From contig JAUQWW010000072.1 of NCBI GenBank assembly GCA_030834965.1, forward strand, positions 1 through 35,789: a DNA stretch of 35,789 nucleotides, in the 5' to 3' direction. This document shows positions 33,115-35,789 of this stretch, one piece after another. Source of the DNA: Gallionellaceae bacterium. GTDB lineage: Bacteria; Pseudomonadota; Gammaproteobacteria; Burkholderiales; Gallionellaceae. The notes beneath the pieces are model-generated. The model worked only from the letters and a program-made list of their open reading frames with translations, had not been told where the DNA came from and did not search any database. Numbering within the stretch: position 1 is the first letter of the stretch; the number at the start of each line of letters is the position of its first letter. The position numbers were made by a program, and so were the translations under genes.

Positions 33115-34598
33115 TTTCTGTGCATCCACCATGCTGCTGCCAGCATCAGCACGAGCAATCCCAGCACCGGTGCATTGCCCCAACGCACATAGGGCGTACT
33201 ACCCACGTAGCCTTGCACTTGCCCGTTGAGCATGCCTGCCTCATGCTGTGGCAGCATTTGCTGGATGCGCCCATCGCGCCCGATGATGGAAGTGACGCCG
33301 GTGTTGGTAGCGCGCAGCATCATGCGCCCGGTTTCCAGCGCACGCATCTGCGAAATCTGATTGTGCTGCATTGCTGCGTGCGAGTTGCCATACCAGGCAT
33401 CATTGCTGACATTCACCAGCAGCGTTGCTTCGGGCAGTGCACGAATAATTTCTTCACCGAATACATCTTCGTAACAGATGTTCACGGCGACGTTTTGTCC
33501 TGCCACCTTGAGTGGCGGCTGTGTTATGCCGCCGCGCGCCAGATCGGACATCGGGATGCTCAATACCTCGTTGATGAACCATCCCAATGCCGGACGTAAC
33601 GGAATGAATTCGCCAAACGGCACCAGATGGTTCTTGCGGTAGCTTTGGCTTTCTGCCGTGCCGAGTGTGAATACGCTGTTGTAATACTGCCCGTGATCAC
33701 GCTCGAATGCGCCTATCAGTATGTCTCCGTCATTCTTGCGCACATGGCTGCGCAATATCTCTGCGTAATTTTCCGGAACCTCATGGCGCAACACCGGCAA
33801 CGCGGTTTCCGGCAGCACGATCAGGCGGGCATCGCTCTGCAAAACCAGCTTGCGATAAGCTTCCAGCGTGTCGGCGAGTTTCTCCTCGCGGAATTTCAGC
33901 TCTTGCGCAATATTCCCCTGCACCAGGCTTATCCTGAACGGCTTCCCTGCTGCCTGTGTCCATTCCACTGCACGCAACGCCGCACCACCAGACCACAGGA
34001 CAACCAGAGCTGCGACCGCCATCTGGCCACGCTTGCTCCACCGCACCTGCCATAGCAAAGCTAACAAGCCGGCACTGATTGCCACCACCAGAGATACGCC
34101 ATATACACCAACCAGTGGCGCGTAGCCCGCCAAAGGACTGGCCGCCGCTTGTGAGTAGCCCACTGTCAGCCACGGAAAACCGGTAAATATCAGCCCGCGC
34201 AGCCATTCCACCAGCACCCATGTTGCTGGCATGACCATTACCATGCGCATCCATGCCGCAGCTTGCAACCTTGCTTGTGCGTAACCGACGAGCGCGGTGA
34301 ATAGCGCCAGGAACGCAGCGAACAACGCGGTAGCAAACAGCGCCAGCAGAAGCGACATGCCGCCATAGTCATAGAGCGCGATGTAAATCCAGCCTATCCC
34401 CGCGCCGAAAAAGCCAAATCCAAATGCAAAACCAAGTCTGGAAGCCGTGCGTGCACTGTCCGCAGTCTGCCATAGCGCGAACAACGCCGCGAGCGCAAGA
34501 ACAGGAAAAGGAAATAGCGAGAGGGGTGCAAAGCCGAGTACACTGCATAGGCCGGCAGAAAATGCCAATGCGGGTCGTTTTAAACGTAAGATATTCAC
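33111..34598 (-). CDS. lnt: Apolipoprotein N-acyltransferase
   Basis: An approximately 495-residue inner-membrane enzyme that adds the third acyl chain to lipoproteins. Six to seven N-terminal helices precede the nitrilase-like periplasmic domain. The catalytic Glu is in LPETALPVL, the Lys in YRKNHLVPFGEFIP and the Cys in VNICYEDVFGEE. A last helix (LGLLVLMLAAAWWM) closes the protein. The start is uncertain: the longest frame uses a TTG at 34628, but that codon overlaps a TATAAT (34633-34628, minus strand), so one of the GTG codons at 34607 or 34598 is more likely. Lnt depends on lipoproteins such as LptM as substrates. Confidence 0.9.
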   Translation of the reverse strand: MNILRLKRPALAFSAGLCSVLGFAPLSLFPFPVLALAALFALWQTADSARTASRLGFAFGFGFFGAGIGWIYIALYDYGGMSLLLALFATALFAAFLALFTALVGYAQARLQAAAWMRMVMVMPATWVLVEWLRGLIFTGFPWLTVGYSQAAASPLAGYAPLVGVYGVSLVVAISAGLLALLWQVRWSKRGQMAVAALVVLWSGGAALRAVEWTQAAGKPFRISLVQGNIAQELKFREEKLADTLEAYRKLVLQSDARLIVLPETALPVLRHEVPENYAEILRSHVRKNDGDILIGAFERDHGQYYNSVFTLGTAESQSYRKNHLVPFGEFIPLRPALGWFINEVLSIPMSDLARGGITQPPLKVAGQNVAVNICYEDVFGEEIIRALPEATLLVNVSNDAWYGNSHAAMQHNQISQMRALETGRMMLRATNTGVTSIIGRDGRIQQMLPQHEAGMLNGQVQGYVGSTPYVRWGNAPVLGLLVLMLAAAWWMHRK

Positions 34599-34627
34599 TA
34601 GATGCACCGGCAAGATTGATTTGGTCA

Positions 34628-34633
34628 ATTATA
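34628..34633 (-). promoter_or_regulatory. -10-like TATAAT upstream of lnt
   Basis: On the minus strand TATAAT (34633-34628) stands before the GTG starts of lnt. The region at the -35 distance (TTTCGA) is weak. It lies in the 100-base divergent region with the cyclase gene. Confidence 0.35.
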
Positions 34634-34726
34634 CGGTGTAAGTTAGCGCATCGAAAAACTTGGCAGGCATTGCACACTGTTCTGATTATCAGCAACAATC
34701 ATGTGCGTTATCGTAAATAACCAAAC

Positions 34727-35635
34727 ATGTCCCAACAAACAGAAAAACTTGCTGTCCTGTTCGCTGACATCTGCGGCAGCACCTCGCTCTATGATCGCCT
34801 TGGCGACAGCGTCGCACGCCAACTGATCGGAAAGTGCATCGCGCTGATGACCAGTAAAGTTATTGCACAGCAGGGCACCCTCATTAAAACGATCGGCGAT
34901 GAGATCATGTGCACTTTTCCCAATGCAGAAGCAGCCGTGCATGCAGCTTGTGCCATGCAGACTGCGCTGGAAAATGAAAGGTCGTCCGAAACCCATCCGA
35001 TGCATATTCGCATCGGCCTTCACTATGGCGATGTAATCTGCGAATCGGGTGATGTGTTTGGAGATACGGTTAATGTCGCTGCACGTGTCGCCTCGGTTAC
35101 CCGAGCCAGCCAGATTATGACCACGCTCGCGGCGGTCAATGCACTGCCGCCTGATTTGCGGGAGAAAACTCAGCAGATTTTTCGCGCTGAATTCAAGGGC
35201 AAGCAGGAGCAACTCGATATTTTTGAGGTTGTCTGGGAAGCTGACGACATGCAGCGTACCCGCATCGGCACAGCGAAATTCCGCGCACCTCAGGGAAACG
35301 CGCACGAATTGATCCTGCGTTATCGGGACCAGTCATTCAAAATTAACGAGCAGAGCAAGAGCATGTTGCTGGGGCGAGAGGAAAGCTGCGACATATGGGT
35401 GCAAAACAATTTTGCGTCGCGTCAGCATGCCCGCATCGAACTTCGTTTTGGCAAATTCGTTATTGCGGACCAAAGCACAAACGGAACCTATATCCGCTTT
35501 AACGATGGCGCTGTGGTTCGTCTCGCGCGCGAAGATACCGTGCTGCGCGGATCAGGCTCCATCAGCCTCGGGCAGCCATACTCCGACAATCCGGGCGACC
35601 TTATTGAGTTCTCGATTCAGCCTGTCTCAGCATAG
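34727..35635 (+). CDS. Class III adenylate cyclase fused to an FHA domain
   Basis: A 302-residue soluble protein. The cyclase domain (about 5-170) keeps the required residues: metal-binding Asp14 (FADICGST) and Asp58 (IGDEI), purine-selecting Lys54 (IKTIGDE) and Asp109 (GDVFG), and transition-state Asn116 and Arg120 (TVNVAAR). Lys/Asp at the purine sites favours ATP over GTP. The FHA domain (about 195-300) has GREESCDI, SRQHARIE and STNGTYI, with the phosphothreonine-binding Arg, Ser and Asn in place. No membrane or sensor domain is present, so regulation probably comes through a phosphorylated partner bound by the FHA domain. No Ser/Thr kinase gene is nearby. Confidence 0.9.
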   Translation: MSQQTEKLAVLFADICGSTSLYDRLGDSVARQLIGKCIALMTSKVIAQQGTLIKTIGDEIMCTFPNAEAAVHAACAMQTALENERSSETHPMHIRIGLHYGDVICESGDVFGDTVNVAARVASVTRASQIMTTLAAVNALPPDLREKTQQIFRAEFKGKQEQLDIFEVVWEADDMQRTRIGTAKFRAPQGNAHELILRYRDQSFKINEQSKSMLLGREESCDIWVQNNFASRQHARIELRFGKFVIADQSTNGTYIRFNDGAVVRLAREDTVLRGSGSISLGQPYSDNPGDLIEFSIQPVSA

Positions 35636-35647
35636 GTGATAGCAGCA

Positions 35648-35691
35648 CAAAGCAAAAAGCCCCACCTTTGAGGGTGGGGCTTTTTGCTTTG
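35648..35691. terminator. Bidirectional terminator between the cyclase gene and the rRNA operon
   Basis: The arms 35648-35666 and 35673-35691 pair perfectly over 19 bases with loop TTTGAG. The stem contains GCCCCACC/GGTGGGGC flanked by A5 and T5, so it has a T-run in both directions. It lies 13 bases after the cyclase stop and 7 bases beyond the 3' end of the 5S gene. Confidence 0.9.
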
Positions 35692-35697
35692 CAAGGA

Positions 35698-35789
35698 GTC
35701 TGACGATGACCTACTTTCACATACGCATGTACACTATCATCGGCGCAAAGTCGTTTCACTGTCCTGTTCGAGATGGGAAGGAGTGGGAC
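35698..35789 (-). rRNA. rrf: 5S ribosomal RNA (3' part, truncated by the window edge)
   Basis: Read on the minus strand, the sequence has the 5S landmarks CCCATCTCGAACAGG, GTGAAAC and GCGCCGATGATAGTG, and ends AAGTAGGTCATCGTCAGAC. About 92 bases of the usual 115-120 are present; the 5' end and the rest of the rRNA operon lie beyond the right edge. The terminator at 35648-35691 follows. Confidence 0.93.

Noticed and set aside
34599-34628. TTG codon at 34628 as the lnt start
   Set aside because: It overlaps a TATAAT promoter element and has no ribosome site; GTG codons at 34607 or 34598 are more plausible.

Overview
The window looks like a chromosomal segment of a betaproteobacterium, probably of the Nitrosomonadales/Gallionellaceae type. 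This placement is inferred from gene order (RNB nuclease-tonB ... aroE-mtgA; lnt ... glyQ-glyS-gmhB-plsC-ygjP; lptM-lysA), from Lys/Ala-rich H1-like and LETM1-like proteins, and from several families of short palindromic repeats. No phage, integrase, transposase, tRNA or CRISPR array is visible. A 5S rRNA gene, and so presumably an rRNA operon, enters from the right edge.

Layout. 1-263: tail of a histidine-phosphotransfer protein. 397-8183 (+): RNB-family exoribonuclease, TonB-like protein, a metal-uptake cassette (small His/Cys protein, outer-membrane porin-like protein, ZnuA-like binding protein, ZnuB-like permease, no ATPase gene), then aroE and mtgA overlapping. 8329-11352: a FapA/DUF342 protein, a small periplasmic protein on the minus strand and a stand-alone cheZ. 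11353-11755: a very AT-rich intergenic region leading into a secreted tetraheme cytochrome c. 12794-14647: an ABC-F ATPase. 14762-17306: DUF2249 protein, NnrS-like membrane protein and a radical SAM/SPASM enzyme behind an NsrR-like operator, which suggests a nitric-oxide-responsive operon. 17386-20325: LETM1-like small protein, mgtE and cysK.

From 20430 most genes are on the minus strand: an RND efflux pump and its lipoprotein adaptor (no outer-membrane factor), an H1-like DNA-binding protein, the lptM-lysA pair, a possible cyaY remnant facing lptM, the metallopeptidase ygjP, plsC, gmhB, glyS, glyQ, a small membrane ORF (+), a GIY-YIG protein and lnt. The last gene (34727-35635, +) is a class III cyclase fused to an FHA domain. 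It shares a bidirectional terminator with the incoming rRNA operon.

The most striking theme is repeat DNA that has entered reading frames without breaking them. One CCCTCTCC-type palindromic repeat is translated in two different frames in the RNB nuclease and in LysA. The RND pump carries about 45 extra residues coded by hairpin-forming DNA. GlyQ has repeat-like additions at one or both ends. The other items most worth following are the zinc cassette without an ATPase, the NsrR-like/DUF2249/NnrS/radical SAM operon, and the direct-repeat array upstream of the tetraheme cytochrome.
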